Below, piece by piece: positions 19,272 to 28,127 of a DNA stretch of 64,000 nt. How positions within the stretch are numbered: position 1 is the first letter of the stretch; each line of letters begins with the position of its first letter. Below the pieces are notes generated by a model that was not told the origin of the DNA, did not search any database, and worked only from the letters and a program-made list of their open reading frames with translations. The translations under genes and the position numbers were made by a program. The stretch comes from Vreelandella populi (GTDB lineage: Bacteria; Pseudomonadota; Gammaproteobacteria; Pseudomonadales; Halomonadaceae). Location of the stretch: contig NZ_RZHE01000015.1 in assembly GCF_003989825.1 (NCBI RefSeq), positions 558,001 to 622,000 on the forward strand. Reading direction: 5' to 3'.

Positions 19272-19289
19272 CCCGGCTAAGCGGCCGGG
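19272..19289 (+). terminator. Possible terminator of the chemoreceptor gene
   Basis: CCCGGC (19272-19277) pairs with GCCGGG (19284-19289) around a 6-base loop, followed by a pyrimidine-rich but not strictly T-rich stretch. It lies about 45 bases past the stop. A GGGTTTAAACCC palindrome overlaps its left arm. Confidence 0.5.
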
Positions 19290-19453
19290 CTCTACTTTCT
19301 ATACATAACAGTTTCGCTTAAGGAGCAAGGCATCAGAAGGTTTCTGATAACTTGCTGCAAGCACCCCTAATCCAGCTAATAAGCCCTGAACAGAGTTGCG
19401 ACAAAAATAATAAAGTTTAGTAGTTAAAAAACTCCACTAGATACCATTGAAGA

Positions 19454-20332
19454 CTACTCAATATTCTGAATCTGCTCCCTCATCTGCTCAATCAATACCT
19501 TAAGCTCTACCGCACAGCGGGTGCTTTCGGCCACCACTGATTTGGACGAAAGCGTATTGGCTTCACGGTTGAGCTCCTGCATCAGAAAATCCAGGCGGCG
19601 GCCTTTGGGGCCTTGTTGGGCGAGCTGACGACTGACTTCGCCTACGTGGGCGGTTAGGCGGTCAAGCTCTTCGTCTACATCGGCCTTTTGGGCGACCAGT
19701 ACCAGCTCGGCTTCCAGGCGTTGGGGGTCGAGTTCGGTCTTGGCGATTTCCAAGCGTTCCAGCAGCTGGGCGCGCTGGCGCTCCAGAATGTGCGGCAACA
19801 GGCCTTTAACGGTCGCCACCTGCTCGCTTACCGCTGTCAGGCGACTAGTGATCATTTCAGAAAGCTTTTCACCTTCCCGGGCGCGGGCATCGATAAGTTC
19901 ATCCAGTGCTTGATCAAACAACGTTTTAGCGGCGGCTTTGATGGCGTCCTGATCCAGATGCTGGGTTTCCATCACACCGGGCTGATTTAAAAGCTCAAGC
20001 GTGGTGGGTGCGAGTGCGCTGGGTACCTGGCGCTGGATGTCTGCCAACGCATCGGCGACCTCTTTTAGGCGATGGGCATTCACCGTAGGCGCCTGAACGG
20101 CCTCCGTGCTTTCAAAGCGCACGCTGCACTCTACTTTGCCTCGCGCCAAGCGGCTACGCAGCGCTTCGCGCAGGGCAGGCTCAAGATCACGCAGGCTGTC
20201 GGGCAGGCGAAAATGGGGTTCGAGGTAGCGCTGGTTCACCGAGCGAATTTCAACTTGCAGCGTGCCCCAAGGGGCGGCCTCCTCGGTGCGAGCAAAAGCG
20301 GTCATGCTGTGTACGCGACTTGAAGTGGCCAT
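19454..20332 (-). CDS. yicC: YicC-family endoribonuclease
   Basis: A 292-residue protein of the YicC family (YicC-like N-terminal domain, then DUF1732). It has the conserved N-terminal SMTAFAR segment and the C-terminal block GRRLDFLMQELNREANT followed by EQMREQIQNIE. E. coli YicC (287 residues) is an RNase involved in small-RNA turnover. I chose the ATG at 20332, preceded by AAGGA, over one 24 bases upstream. It is divergent from rph, and the same neighbours occur in Pseudomonas. Confidence 0.93.
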   Translation of the reverse strand: MATSSRVHSMTAFARTEEAAPWGTLQVEIRSVNQRYLEPHFRLPDSLRDLEPALREALRSRLARGKVECSVRFESTEAVQAPTVNAHRLKEVADALADIQRQVPSALAPTTLELLNQPGVMETQHLDQDAIKAAAKTLFDQALDELIDARAREGEKLSEMITSRLTAVSEQVATVKGLLPHILERQRAQLLERLEIAKTELDPQRLEAELVLVAQKADVDEELDRLTAHVGEVSRQLAQQGPKGRRLDFLMQELNREANTLSSKSVVAESTRCAVELKVLIEQMREQIQNIE

Positions 20333-20460
20333 GGTGATTATCCTTTGAGAACGCATTTTCCTCAGTCTACCCGATAAGGACAGGCTTGAACGTTAAGACG
20401 TGTACAATGGAAGGCTTTTCCTAGTTACGCGCTTATGTGAAGTGCTTTTTGTGAGGTGCC

Positions 20461-21198
20461 ATGCGTCCTGATGTTGTTCGCCCCAGCGGCCGTGAAGCTG
20501 ACCAGCTGCGTGAAATTCGCCTGACCCGCGACTACACCCGCCATGCGGAAGGCTCGGTGCTGGTCGAGTTTGGTGATACCAAGGTGCTATGTAATGCAAG
20601 CATAGAAGCGGGCGTGCCGCGCTGGCTGCGCGGCAAGAACCAGGGCTGGATCACTGCAGAGTATGGCATGCTGCCCCGCGCGACCCATTCACGCAGTGGC
20701 CGTGAAGCCGCGCGCGGCCAACAGGGCGGCCGCACGCTGGAAATCCAGCGCCTGATTGGGCGTAGTCTGCGTGCTGCGGTGAATCTAAAAAAGCTGGGCG
20801 AGTTCACGATTACCGTGGATTGCGATGTGATCCAGGCGGATGGCGGCACGCGTACCGCATCGATTACCGGCGGCTGTGTGGCGCTGGTGGATGCGATTCG
20901 TTACTTGCAGCGCGAGAAGAAGATCAAGAGCGACCCTTTCAAGCAGTTGGTCAGCGCAATTTCAGTGGGTATTTACAAAGGCGTACCGGTACTGGATCTG
21001 GATTACCCGGAAGACAGCAAGGCTGATACCGATTTGAACGTGGTCATGACCGAAAGCGGTGAGTTAATTGAAGTGCAGGGCACGGCCGAGGCGGGCGCGT
21101 TTAACCGGGCCGAGCTGAACGCCATGTTGGATCTCGCTGAAAAATCGGGTGATGAGCTGCGTGAAAAGCAGCGTGAGGCGCTGGGCATTCGCGGTTAA
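20461..21198 (+). CDS. rph: Ribonuclease PH
   Basis: A 245-residue phosphorolytic 3'-5' exoribonuclease that trims tRNA 3' ends. The N-terminus [13 protein letters not shown], the phosphate-binding region [20 protein letters not shown] and the C-terminal [15 protein letters not shown] are all conserved, and the length equals the family norm (about 238-245), so it appears functional, unlike the truncated allele in some E. coli strains. It is divergent from yicC and ends at a perfect palindromic hairpin shared with crc. Confidence 0.97.
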   Translation: MRPDVVRPSGREADQLREIRLTRDYTRHAEGSVLVEFGDTKVLCNASIEAGVPRWLRGKNQGWITAEYGMLPRATHSRSGREAARGQQGGRTLEIQRLIGRSLRAAVNLKKLGEFTITVDCDVIQADGGTRTASITGGCVALVDAIRYLQREKKIKSDPFKQLVSAISVGIYKGVPVLDLDYPEDSKADTDLNVVMTESGELIEVQGTAEAGAFNRAELNAMLDLAEKSGDELREKQREALGIRG

Positions 21199-21216
21199 GC
21201 GATTTAATCGCCAACG

Positions 21217-21244
21217 CAATGAGCCGACCTAGGTCGGCTCATTG
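21217..21244. terminator. Bidirectional hairpin between rph and crc
   Basis: A perfect 28-base palindrome centred at 21230/21231, with arms CAATGAGCCGACCT and AGGTCGGCTCATTG. It sits between the convergent rph and crc genes and probably stops transcription in both directions, although no clear T-tract follows on either side. Confidence 0.7.
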
Positions 21245-21269
21245 GTTAACGACGACGCGGGAAAGATGC

Positions 21270-22037
21270 TTAAAGGGCGAGATCGTACTCGACAATCAGC
21301 GGGGCGAACTCGGAGAAAGTTGCCTCTTTATCGATCCATGCGTCGACCACGTGGCGGCGGAAGTTGGGGCCGACTAACTGGTAGTCGATCCGCCAGCCTT
21401 CCTGACGGCTGCGTGGTACGTCCTGGTCGAGCTTCGGCCACCAGGTGTATTCGCCAGCGTCGCGATTGATTTCGCGGAAGGTGTCGATAAACCCTGTTGG
21501 GCCAAGCACCTGGTCCATCCAGGCGCGCTCTTCGGGGCGGAAACCAGAGGTGAGCTGGTTATCCGACCAATTGGCCAAATCGACCGTTTTATGGGCAACG
21601 TTCCAGGTACCGCAGATGATGTATTCGCGGCGTTTGCGCGACATCTTCGTCAGGTACTCCTGGTACTGCTCCATAAACGCCTGTTTGGCTTTCTGATCGC
21701 TGCCATCGGGCATCAAAAAGGTGGCGATGCTGAAGCGGTCATAATCCGCCTGCAGAAAGCGCCCTTCGTGATCGCACTGCGGAAAGCCCAGGCCGTACAT
21801 GATGGCCTTGGGAATTTTACGGCAGTAAAGCCCGACACCGGCGAACCCATCCTCTTCGGCATCCAGGAAGTAGCCTTCATAGCCTTCCGGATAGAGAATA
21901 TGGTCACCTAATTCAAAACTTTTTGCCTTGATGTTCTGCACGCAGACCACATCGGCGTCCTGCTGAGCCAGCCAGTCCAGGAAGCCACGGTCGACGGCAT
22001 CACGTATACCATTAACATTGATGCTGGCAATTTTCAT
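21270..22037 (-). CDS. crc: Catabolite repression control protein Crc (ExoIII-fold, catalytic residues lost)
   Basis: A 255-residue member of the exonuclease III/AP-endonuclease fold that lacks the nuclease active site. The metal-binding Glu of QETK is Asn35 (QNIK), the Asp of GD-N is Thr144 (GTWNVAH), and the final Asp-His pair is Glu243-Phe244 (FSEFAPLIVEYD). The same losses define Crc of Pseudomonas, which works with Hfq to repress translation of catabolic mRNAs, and the ending APLIV-YD matches Crc. Its position between rph and pyrE is the same as in Pseudomonas. It keeps more ExoIII-like residues than Pseudomonas Crc (NVAH, NWSDNQ). An active exonuclease is unlikely. The Hfq partnership is inferred. 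Confidence 0.88.
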   Translation of the reverse strand: MKIASINVNGIRDAVDRGFLDWLAQQDADVVCVQNIKAKSFELGDHILYPEGYEGYFLDAEEDGFAGVGLYCRKIPKAIMYGLGFPQCDHEGRFLQADYDRFSIATFLMPDGSDQKAKQAFMEQYQEYLTKMSRKRREYIICGTWNVAHKTVDLANWSDNQLTSGFRPEERAWMDQVLGPTGFIDTFREINRDAGEYTWWPKLDQDVPRSRQEGWRIDYQLVGPNFRRHVVDAWIDKEATFSEFAPLIVEYDLAL

Positions 22038-22178
22038 AAATCGTCCCTTTTGCGTCGCTGCTGTATGATACCCGACGTTTAGACGTTTGGGTAAATAGAC
22101 CCTCTTATTCTTGCTATTTACCTGCGTTTTATTGTCGCTTCTGTGCTGACATAAATCACCCGCCTGATGAGGATCGCC

Positions 22179-22844
22179 GTGGCTACCACTTTACAACCCT
22201 ACCAGCGCGAATTCATCGCCTTTGCTATCGAGCAGGGCGTTCTCAAATTTGGTGAGTTTACGCTCAAATCCGGGCGAGTAAGCCCTTACTTCTTTAACGC
22301 TGGCCTGTTCCAGACTGGCCGGGCGCTGGCCAAGCTGGGGCGCTTTTACGCCCAGGCGATCATGGACAGTGGCCTGAAAGCCGACGTTCTGTTCGGCCCG
22401 GCGTACAAGGGTATTCCCCTGGCGGCTGTGACTGCTGCCTCCCTGGCGGATCATCACGATAAGGATATGCCCTACGCCTTTAACCGCAAGGAAGCCAAAA
22501 CTCATGGCGAAGGCGGCAGTATTGTTGGTGCACCGCTATCAGGCGATATCCTGATTATCGACGACGTCATCACCGCAGGTACTGCCATTCGCGAAGTAAT
22601 GGGTATTATTGAACGAAGCGGCGCCCGCGCAGGTGGCGTGATTATTGCTCTTGACCGCCAGGAGCGTGGTCAGGGCGAACAGAGCGCTATTCAGGAAGTA
22701 CAGGCCGAGTACGGCATGCCGGTGGTGAGTATCGTCACCCTCGAGCAAGTGCTCACTTACCTGGAAGAGCATGCAGGCGGTGAAATGCTCGCCTATGCAG
22801 AAGCAGTACGCGCCTATCGTGACCGCTACGGCATTGCTGGCTAA
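22179..22844 (+). CDS. pyrE: Orotate phosphoribosyltransferase
   Basis: A 221-residue enzyme of pyrimidine synthesis that makes orotidine 5'-phosphate from orotate and PRPP. The PRPP-binding motif is [16 protein letters not shown], and the N-terminal [16 protein letters not shown] is typical. I placed the start at GTG 22179, six bases after a GATGAGGA ribosome site; an ATG at 22167 overlaps that site. It is divergent from crc and converges with trmL, whose last codons form a hairpin that may terminate pyrE. Confidence 0.96.
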   Translation: MATTLQPYQREFIAFAIEQGVLKFGEFTLKSGRVSPYFFNAGLFQTGRALAKLGRFYAQAIMDSGLKADVLFGPAYKGIPLAAVTAASLADHHDKDMPYAFNRKEAKTHGEGGSIVGAPLSGDILIIDDVITAGTAIREVMGIIERSGARAGGVIIALDRQERGQGEQSAIQEVQAEYGMPVVSIVTLEQVLTYLEEHAGGEMLAYAEAVRAYRDRYGIAG

Positions 22845-22847
22845 GCA

Positions 22848-23318
22848 CTATTCAAAAAGAGCGCCAGCATAGCCTTGCTGGCGCCACGCCTCATAGCTCA
22901 CAATAGCCACCGCGTTGGAAAGGTTAAGGCTACGATTATTGGGCTGCATGGGAATGCGAAGCTTTTGGGCGTCGGGCAGGGCCTGATGCACATCAGCGGA
23001 TAAACCGGCCGTTTCTGAACCGAACAGCAGCACATCGCCAGCCGCAAAATCAGCTTCACTGTGAGGTCGCGTACCCTTGGTGGTAATCGCCCAGATACGC
23101 CGTCCCTGCATCGCGCTTTGAAACGCAGCAAAATCAGCGTGGCGGGTCACATTGGCTAGGTCGCGGTAATCCAGCCCCGCACGGCGCAGCTTTTTTTCTT
23201 CAAGATCAAAGCCGAGCGGCTCGATTAAATGTAAACGACAGCCATTGTTGGCCACCAGGCGCATGATATTACCCGTATTGGGTGCCATGCGCGGCTCAAA
23301 CAGCGCTACTTCAAACAT
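22848..23318 (-). CDS. trmL: tRNA (cytidine(34)-2'-O)-methyltransferase TrmL
   Basis: A 156-residue SPOUT-class methyltransferase that modifies the wobble base of leucine tRNAs (E. coli TrmL has 157 residues). The N-terminus [20 protein letters not shown], the middle [10 protein letters not shown] and the knot segment [19 protein letters not shown] are characteristic. I chose the ATG at 23318 with a purine-rich AGGTGG site; in-frame codons further upstream would add 73 residues unrelated to the family. It is divergent from rep. Confidence 0.95.
   Translation of the reverse strand: MFEVALFEPRMAPNTGNIMRLVANNGCRLHLIEPLGFDLEEKKLRRAGLDYRDLANVTRHADFAAFQSAMQGRRIWAITTKGTRPHSEADFAAGDVLLFGSETAGLSADVHQALPDAQKLRIPMQPNNRSLNLSNAVAIVSYEAWRQQGYAGALFE
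22861..22884. terminator. Hairpin overlapping the trmL 3' end, downstream of pyrE
   Basis: GCGCCAGC (22861-22868) pairs with GCTGGCGC (22877-22884) around an 8-base loop, 16 bases past the pyrE stop and inside the last codons of the convergent trmL. It has no T-tract, so terminator function for pyrE is only possible. Confidence 0.4.
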
Positions 23319-23394
23319 TACCACCTGCCTATCCAAGTTATGCGCGTAGAAACGCCTGATTGTAGATGAAAAACCGCAAAGGATAACGTGCCTA

Positions 23395-25464
23395 ATGACG
23401 CCCTCGCCCCCGCAGTCCATTCTCAGCCGCATCAAAGGCCTCAATCCGCGCCAGCAGGAAGCCGTGCGATATATTGACGGCCCCTGCCTGGTACTGGCGG
23501 GGGCAGGCTCCGGCAAAACCAGCGTTATCACCACCAAGATTGCCTATCTGGTGCAAGAGTGCGGAATGAGTGCGCGCCGGATTGCGGCGGTCACGTTCAC
23601 CAACAAAGCCGCTCGGGAAATGAAAGAGCGCGTTGGGCAAATGCTCAAAGGCAAGGAAGGGCATGGCCTAACGGTTTCGACCTTTCATACCCTGGGGCTC
23701 AACATTATCCGTGGCGAGCTGAAAACGCTGGGTTACAAGCCGGGCTTTTCACTGTTCGACCCGGAAGACGCCAAGGCGCTGCTGCGTGATCTGATGAACA
23801 AGGACGCCCAGGTAGACGCCGAACAGATCAACAGCGTGCAGAGCAAGATTTCCACCTGGAAGAACGACCTGGTGCTGCCCAGCGACGCACTTTCCTTTGC
23901 CGCCGATGACGACGAGCATTTCGCCGCCCGCGTGTACGAGGCCTATAACCGCCACCTGAAAGCCTACAACGCGGTGGATTTCGATGATCTGATCCTGTTG
24001 CCGGTGGTGCTGTTGAAAAACGATGCCGACGCATTGGAGCGCTGGCGGCGCAAGATCCACTACATGCTGGTGGACGAGTATCAGGACACCAACGTTTCTC
24101 AGTACTTGCTGGTGAAGCTTTTGATGGCCGAGCGCTCGACCTTTACGGTGGTAGGCGATGACGACCAGTCAATCTACGCCTGGCGCGGCGCACGCCCCGA
24201 GAATCTGATTACCCTGGGGGAAGACTTTCCACGCCTGAAGGTGATCAAGCTGGAACAGAACTACCGCTCGACCGGGACAATTCTGCGCGCCGCCAACACG
24301 CTGATTGCCAATAATCCCCACGTTTACGATAAAACCCTGTGGTCGGATATGGGCGACGGCGCGCCGATCCGGGTGATCGTCAATCGCCACGAAGAGGCAG
24401 AGTCCGAGCGGGTAGCCAGCGAAATGCTCACCCGGCGGATCAAGGAGAAAGCCGAGTGGCGCGATTTTGCCGTACTGTATCGCGGCAACTTCCAGGCCAG
24501 GCTTCTGGAGCTCAAGCTTCAGCACTACCAGATTCCCTACAAGCTATCCGGCGGCACGTCGTTCTTCTCGCGCAACGAGATCAAGGATGCCATGGCCTAC
24601 CTGCGCCTGCTGATCAACCCCGCCGACGATAATGCATTCTTGCGCATCGTGAATGTGCCGCGCCGCGAGATAGGCCCAGGCACGCTTGAGAAACTGGCCA
24701 ACTACGCTACCGAGCGCTCGATTTCGCTGTTCGCCGCCTGCCACGAGCTGGGCCTGGAGCAGACGCTGCCTACCCGCGCGGTGGAGCGCTTGAGCCGGTT
24801 TACCCATTTTATCGATGGGGTACGCAAGCGGATGGATCAAGGCGATGCGATTGCCGCCATTCGCGATATGCTGCGTGACATGGACTACGAGGCGTGGCTT
24901 TATCAGAATGCAAGCGCCCCCACCATTGCCGAACGGCGCATGGCCAACGTGTGGATTCTGATCGACCAGTTGGAAAAGTCGATCAATCGTGACCCGGAAG
25001 AGGATACCGATTCCACATCGACCGAGACCGATAGCGTGGAAGCCGCCATCTCTCGACTGGTACTGCGCGATATTCTGGAGCAGCAGGCCGAGGAGGATGA
25101 CTCGGACCGCGTACAGCTACTCACCATGCACGCATCAAAGGGGCTGGAGTTCCCGCATGTTTATCTGCTGGGTTTGGAAGAGGATCTTCTGCCCCACCGC
25201 AATGCCATTGAAATGGGTACGGTGGAAGAGGAGCGCCGGTTGGCCTACGTGGGTATTACCCGGGCCAGGCGCACGCTGACGCTTACGCTTGCCCGCCAGC
25301 GGAAAGCCTACGGCGAGCTGATGGATTGTCAGCCCAGCCGCTTTTTAGATGAGCTGCCTGCAGATGACCTGGAATGGGAAGGCCGGGCGGATAAAGAGGA
25401 CCCTGACAAGAAGCAGGCGCGGGGCAAGGATGCTATTGCAGGTTTACGCTCGTTACTAGGCTAG
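23395..25464 (+). CDS. rep: ATP-dependent DNA helicase Rep
   Basis: A 689-residue UvrD/Rep-family 3'-5' helicase that clears proteins ahead of replication forks. Visible motifs are Walker A GAGSGKT, Ia [59 protein letters not shown] and [13 protein letters not shown]. The N-terminal LNPRQQEAV and [13 protein letters not shown] are Rep-like rather than UvrD-like. Ribosome site AAAGGA lies 11 bases before the ATG. It converges with the cytochrome c5 gene across an inverted repeat listed separately. Confidence 0.95.
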   Translation: MTPSPPQSILSRIKGLNPRQQEAVRYIDGPCLVLAGAGSGKTSVITTKIAYLVQECGMSARRIAAVTFTNKAAREMKERVGQMLKGKEGHGLTVSTFHTLGLNIIRGELKTLGYKPGFSLFDPEDAKALLRDLMNKDAQVDAEQINSVQSKISTWKNDLVLPSDALSFAADDDEHFAARVYEAYNRHLKAYNAVDFDDLILLPVVLLKNDADALERWRRKIHYMLVDEYQDTNVSQYLLVKLLMAERSTFTVVGDDDQSIYAWRGARPENLITLGEDFPRLKVIKLEQNYRSTGTILRAANTLIANNPHVYDKTLWSDMGDGAPIRVIVNRHEEAESERVASEMLTRRIKEKAEWRDFAVLYRGNFQARLLELKLQHYQIPYKLSGGTSFFSRNEIKDAMAYLRLLINPADDNAFLRIVNVPRREIGPGTLEKLANYATERSISLFAACHELGLEQTLPTRAVERLSRFTHFIDGVRKRMDQGDAIAAIRDMLRDMDYEAWLYQNASAPTIAERRMANVWILIDQLEKSINRDPEEDTDSTSTETDSVEAAISRLVLRDILEQQAEEDDSDRVQLLTMHASKGLEFPHVYLLGLEEDLLPHRNAIEMGTVEEERRLAYVGITRARRTLTLTLARQRKAYGELMDCQPSRFLDELPADDLEWEGRADKEDPDKKQARGKDAIAGLRSLLG

Positions 25465-25474
25465 CGGCCTTGAA

Positions 25475-25511
25475 TTATCCACAGGCGGATTTGGCATTAC
25501 GCCTGTGGATA
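25475..25511. repeat. Inverted repeat built from two DnaA-box-like sequences between rep and the cytochrome gene
   Basis: TATCCACAGGCG (25476-25487) and CGCCTGTGGATA (25500-25511) are perfect 12-base inverted arms with a 12-base spacer. The left arm lies within TTATCCACA, a perfect DnaA box, and the right arm gives TATCCACA on the other strand. It lies exactly between the convergent rep and cytochrome stops, so a bidirectional terminator is the simplest explanation. DnaA titration is an alternative. Confidence 0.65.
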
Positions 25512-25513
25512 GG

Positions 25514-25975
25514 TTATTCAAGCTCGTCAACCATATAGTCGACAATCGCTTTGATCTCGTCATCGCTGAAATTGAACCGGCCACCCTTGGGTGGCATGGC
25601 ACCAATTCCGTTGATCGCATTGGCATAAAGCTTGTCAGTCCCCTGAGCAAGCCGTGCCGTCCAGGCATTGCTATCACCCGTCGCCGGGGCGCCTGCAATG
25701 CCTGCCGCGTGGCAGGCGCCACAACTCGCCTTGGCGTATAGCGCTTCACCGTCGTATTGGGCGGCTTCTTCCAGGTCAGGCGTATCTGACGCAGCAACTT
25801 CAGTCTCCCTATGCTGGGTCACAGCCCGTTGGCACTCCTGGCCTTGTAGGCAGAGCCTGCCAACCGGCGCAAGGCGCTCGGCAAGCGGTTCATCTTCGGC
25901 TTCTTCGTTAGCAAGCACTACACCTGATAACATCCCAAAAGCCACTAACCCGCCCAATATACATTTGAAATTCAC
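25514..25975 (-). CDS. Cytochrome c5-like periplasmic monohaem cytochrome
   Basis: A 153-residue protein with an N-terminal signal peptide (about residues 1-22, hydrophobic, ending VVLANEE) and one class I haem site: CGACH provides the covalent link and proximal His, and Met in GIGAMPPKGG is the probable distal ligand. The C-terminus FSDDEIKAIVDYMVDELE is typical of the cytochrome c5 family, which carries electrons in the periplasm. It starts with GTG at 25975 behind AAGGGGG. The roughly 50 residues between signal peptide and haem domain include two cysteines (LCLQGQECQ). Direct repeats lie just upstream. Confidence 0.9.
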   Translation of the reverse strand: MNFKCILGGLVAFGMLSGVVLANEEAEDEPLAERLAPVGRLCLQGQECQRAVTQHRETEVAASDTPDLEEAAQYDGEALYAKASCGACHAAGIAGAPATGDSNAWTARLAQGTDKLYANAINGIGAMPPKGGRFNFSDDEIKAIVDYMVDELE

Positions 25976-25990
25976 CCAGCCCCCCTTAGT

Positions 25991-26026
25991 CTTTTATCGC
26001 CACGACAGCTTTTATCATCACGACAA
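25991..26026 (-). repeat. Two 18-base direct repeats upstream of the cytochrome c5 gene
   Basis: CTTTTATCGCCACGACAG (25991-26008) is followed at once by CTTTTATCATCACGACAA (26009-26026), identical at 15 of 18 positions. They end about 15 bases before the GTG start of the cytochrome gene, so they lie in its leader or promoter. They could be tandem regulator sites; no known consensus fits. Confidence 0.65.
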
Positions 26027-26124
26027 CAAGGTCCAACCCTGCACCGATAACAGCGTTTCAAGAAAATAGTATCTTCTTTTTCACAGATAGCAGAACAAGT
26101 TTTAATGCCGGATAACCAAAGGGG

Positions 26125-26147
26125 CGATAGGCGAGAGTCGCCTATCG
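26125..26147. terminator. Hairpin downstream of the 27-residue peptide gene
   Basis: A perfect 10-base stem CGATAGGCGA (26125-26134) with TCGCCTATCG (26138-26147) and a 3-base loop. It lies 45 bases past the stop of the small membrane peptide. No T-tract is seen, so it may be a terminator or an mRNA 3' stabiliser. Confidence 0.5.
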
Positions 26148-26191
26148 TGGATGAAATAGAAGTGCCTACACGGTGATTTAAATGCGTTCGT

Positions 26192-26275
26192 TTAGAAGAT
26201 CAGTTTAAAGACGCCGGTAAGGGTAAGAAGACCTACGGCAAAAATAAAGATAATAACCCAAAGCAAAATTTTCAT
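26192..26275 (-). CDS. 27-residue single-pass membrane peptide
   Basis: An ATG at 26275 with a near-perfect ribosome site (GGAGGAAACGCT) opens a 27-codon reading frame ending in TAA. Apart from two lysines (positions 2 and 24), the peptide is almost entirely hydrophobic (MKILLWVIIFIFAVG then LLTLTGVFKLIF), so it should form a single membrane helix. No family is recognised. The longer in-frame extension upstream lacks sense and a ribosome site. The strong translation start and the hairpin downstream support a real small gene. It could be a regulator of a membrane complex or a toxin-like peptide; nothing nearby decides this. Confidence 0.65.
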   Translation of the reverse strand: MKILLWVIIFIFAVGLLTLTGVFKLIF

Positions 26276-26414
26276 AGCGTTTCCTCCATGATTAAAAGAA
26301 GCATTCCTTAATACAGCGCTCTCAGTATAGAAGAAAAACCAAACGACACACTTAATATTATCCTTTGAATAAAAGAATTCATGTGCTTCATCATAGGCTT
26401 GAAGCATTAAACCA

Positions 26415-27335
26415 TTAGCATTTCCAGGCAAGCAGGCGCTGCTGGGCATAGCAGGCTAATCCCGCCTGCTGGTAAAGGCGTAGGGCAGGCGTATTGTTGG
26501 CATCGACCGTTAGTATCATATCGGCCGCGCCTTGGCTAACCGCTAGCTTAAAAGCTGCTTGTAACACTTTTCGGCCTATTCCCTGGCCGCGCCATAGCGG
26601 CACGACGCCCATTAATAAAAGCTCCCAGCAATGTTCAGACCCAGGAGCCAGCAGCAGCACGCCTACCCGTTCATGACCTAAGTTAACGCTATACCAGTGA
26701 TCTGGAGCCTCCGGGGCCTGGTTATAAAAACCAGCCAAGAGTGCTTCACTGGAAAGCGACTCCCGCAGCGTCGGGCAGTCCAGCGACCCTTGACTGATTG
26801 AATCAAGCAGGGAGGTTTGCGCAGCCACGTTCAGCTTGGCAAAGGCTTCCAGTTTGATAGGCGTTGGCGTACCAGATTGCACGCAGGTTAGTTCAGGCGC
26901 CAAGGTAACGGATAACAAATTAATAGATAAATGGCGCAGCTCGGCCAGGCGCACCATATTGTGGGCGAGCAGCGTCGCCTCCCACGCATAGTGGCTGGGC
27001 GGCAATGCCACATGGCAAAGGGTTATTCCCTGCTCGGTTATCCATGCGTGGGCGGCAACCAGCAAGGCCTGGCCTGCCGGGCTATCCTGACGAGGAAGCC
27101 ATAGCTGTGCCGTGGCGTGGGCGAGCGGCTGAACCCAGAGCGCACCGGTAATCTGCTCTTGCTGCCGATAGACCCATAGCCCTTCCCAGTCAGGCTGTCT
27201 GGCCGACTTCAAGGCAGCCTGGAGTGCTGGCTGCAAAGCAGGCTCATGGACCGCAGCCAGATGCAGCAGTGCTTCCCGGCGAAGCGTTGAAGGGCAGATA
27301 GCCACACAAGCGCTATAAACGGTGGATTTATTCAT
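26415..27335 (-). CDS. GNAT-family N-acetyltransferase
   Basis: A 306-residue protein. The C-terminal half carries a GNAT domain with acetyl-CoA-binding motif A in GVVPLWRGQGIGRKVLQAA and motif B in LTVDANNTPALRLYQQAG. The N-terminal half (about 1-150) looks like a degenerate second GNAT fold, giving a tandem arrangement. The substrate is unknown. It is divergent from the two-component pair starting at 27447. No strong ribosome site is visible before the ATG. Confidence 0.85.
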   Translation of the reverse strand: MNKSTVYSACVAICPSTLRREALLHLAAVHEPALQPALQAALKSARQPDWEGLWVYRQQEQITGALWVQPLAHATAQLWLPRQDSPAGQALLVAAHAWITEQGITLCHVALPPSHYAWEATLLAHNMVRLAELRHLSINLLSVTLAPELTCVQSGTPTPIKLEAFAKLNVAAQTSLLDSISQGSLDCPTLRESLSSEALLAGFYNQAPEAPDHWYSVNLGHERVGVLLLAPGSEHCWELLLMGVVPLWRGQGIGRKVLQAAFKLAVSQGAADMILTVDANNTPALRLYQQAGLACYAQQRLLAWKC

Positions 27336-27446
27336 TAATCAAAGCGCCATTGCATTGCTTTCGTTGATGTTAATCCTGACTGACTCCCCCTAACGATGCT
27401 ACCTTTTGTTACCAATTAACGGACCATTACAGGAGTAGCTAACACC

Positions 27447-28127
27447 ATGCGCATACTGCTGGTTGAAGATGACGCCAGCTTGTCTTCGGGCATTCGCCTG
27501 GCGCTCAAGCCGGAGCACTATACCGTTGACCATTTAGATAATGGCAACAGTGCCCTTTTGGCACTCAAAGAGTCCGAACCTTTCGATGCGATGATTCTCG
27601 ATTTAGGCCTGCCCGGCGTGGATGGTTTGCAGATTATCAAGACCGTTCGCCGCCAGGGCAGCCAGATTCCCATTCTGGTCCTCACTGCACGAGATGGTAT
27701 TAACGACCGCATTGCGGGGCTGGATGCCGGGGCTGATGATTACCTGGTCAAACCCTTTGAGGTAGAGGAGCTCAAGGCCCGCCTGCGCGCGCTATTGCGG
27801 CGAAGCCAAGGCCAGCTGGATAACCACCTGGAGTGCCGCGGCATCCGTCTGGACCCGCTAACCCTAAGCGCTAGTTATCAGGGTCAAAACATTCCCCTTT
27901 CGCGGCGCGAATTTACCCTGCTGCAGGAATTTATGGGCCACCCGGACCGGGTATTTACCCGCGATACGCTGACCAGCCTGATTTATGGCTGGGATGAAGA
28001 TGTGGAGAGCAATGCCATTGAAGTCCATATCCACCACCTGAGGCGTAAGCTATTCCCTGAGGTGATTCGCACGCTGCGCGGTATTGGCTACGTAATGGAC
28101 AAGACGCCGCCAGGAGGCGAACGGTGA
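27447..28127 (+). CDS. OmpR-family response regulator (QseB/PmrA-like)
   Basis: A 226-residue regulator with a receiver domain (phospho-acceptor D52 in MILDLGLPGVDG, Lys in LVKPFEVEEL) and a winged-helix DNA-binding domain (about 125-222, LSRREFTLLQEF, then NAIEVHIHHLRRKL). A good AGGAG site lies 10 bases before the ATG. It overlaps the kinase gene by four bases, so the two form an operon. Sequence type is closest to QseB/PmrA/TctD regulators; the signal is unknown. Confidence 0.94.
   Translation: MRILLVEDDASLSSGIRLALKPEHYTVDHLDNGNSALLALKESEPFDAMILDLGLPGVDGLQIIKTVRRQGSQIPILVLTARDGINDRIAGLDAGADDYLVKPFEVEELKARLRALLRRSQGQLDNHLECRGIRLDPLTLSASYQGQNIPLSRREFTLLQEFMGHPDRVFTRDTLTSLIYGWDEDVESNAIEVHIHHLRRKLFPEVIRTLRGIGYVMDKTPPGGER

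Noticed and set aside
21270..22037. Annotation as exonuclease III (xthA)
   Set aside because: The fold is the same, but the catalytic Glu, Asp and Asp-His residues are replaced and the neighbours are those of crc in Pseudomonas, so Crc is the better call.
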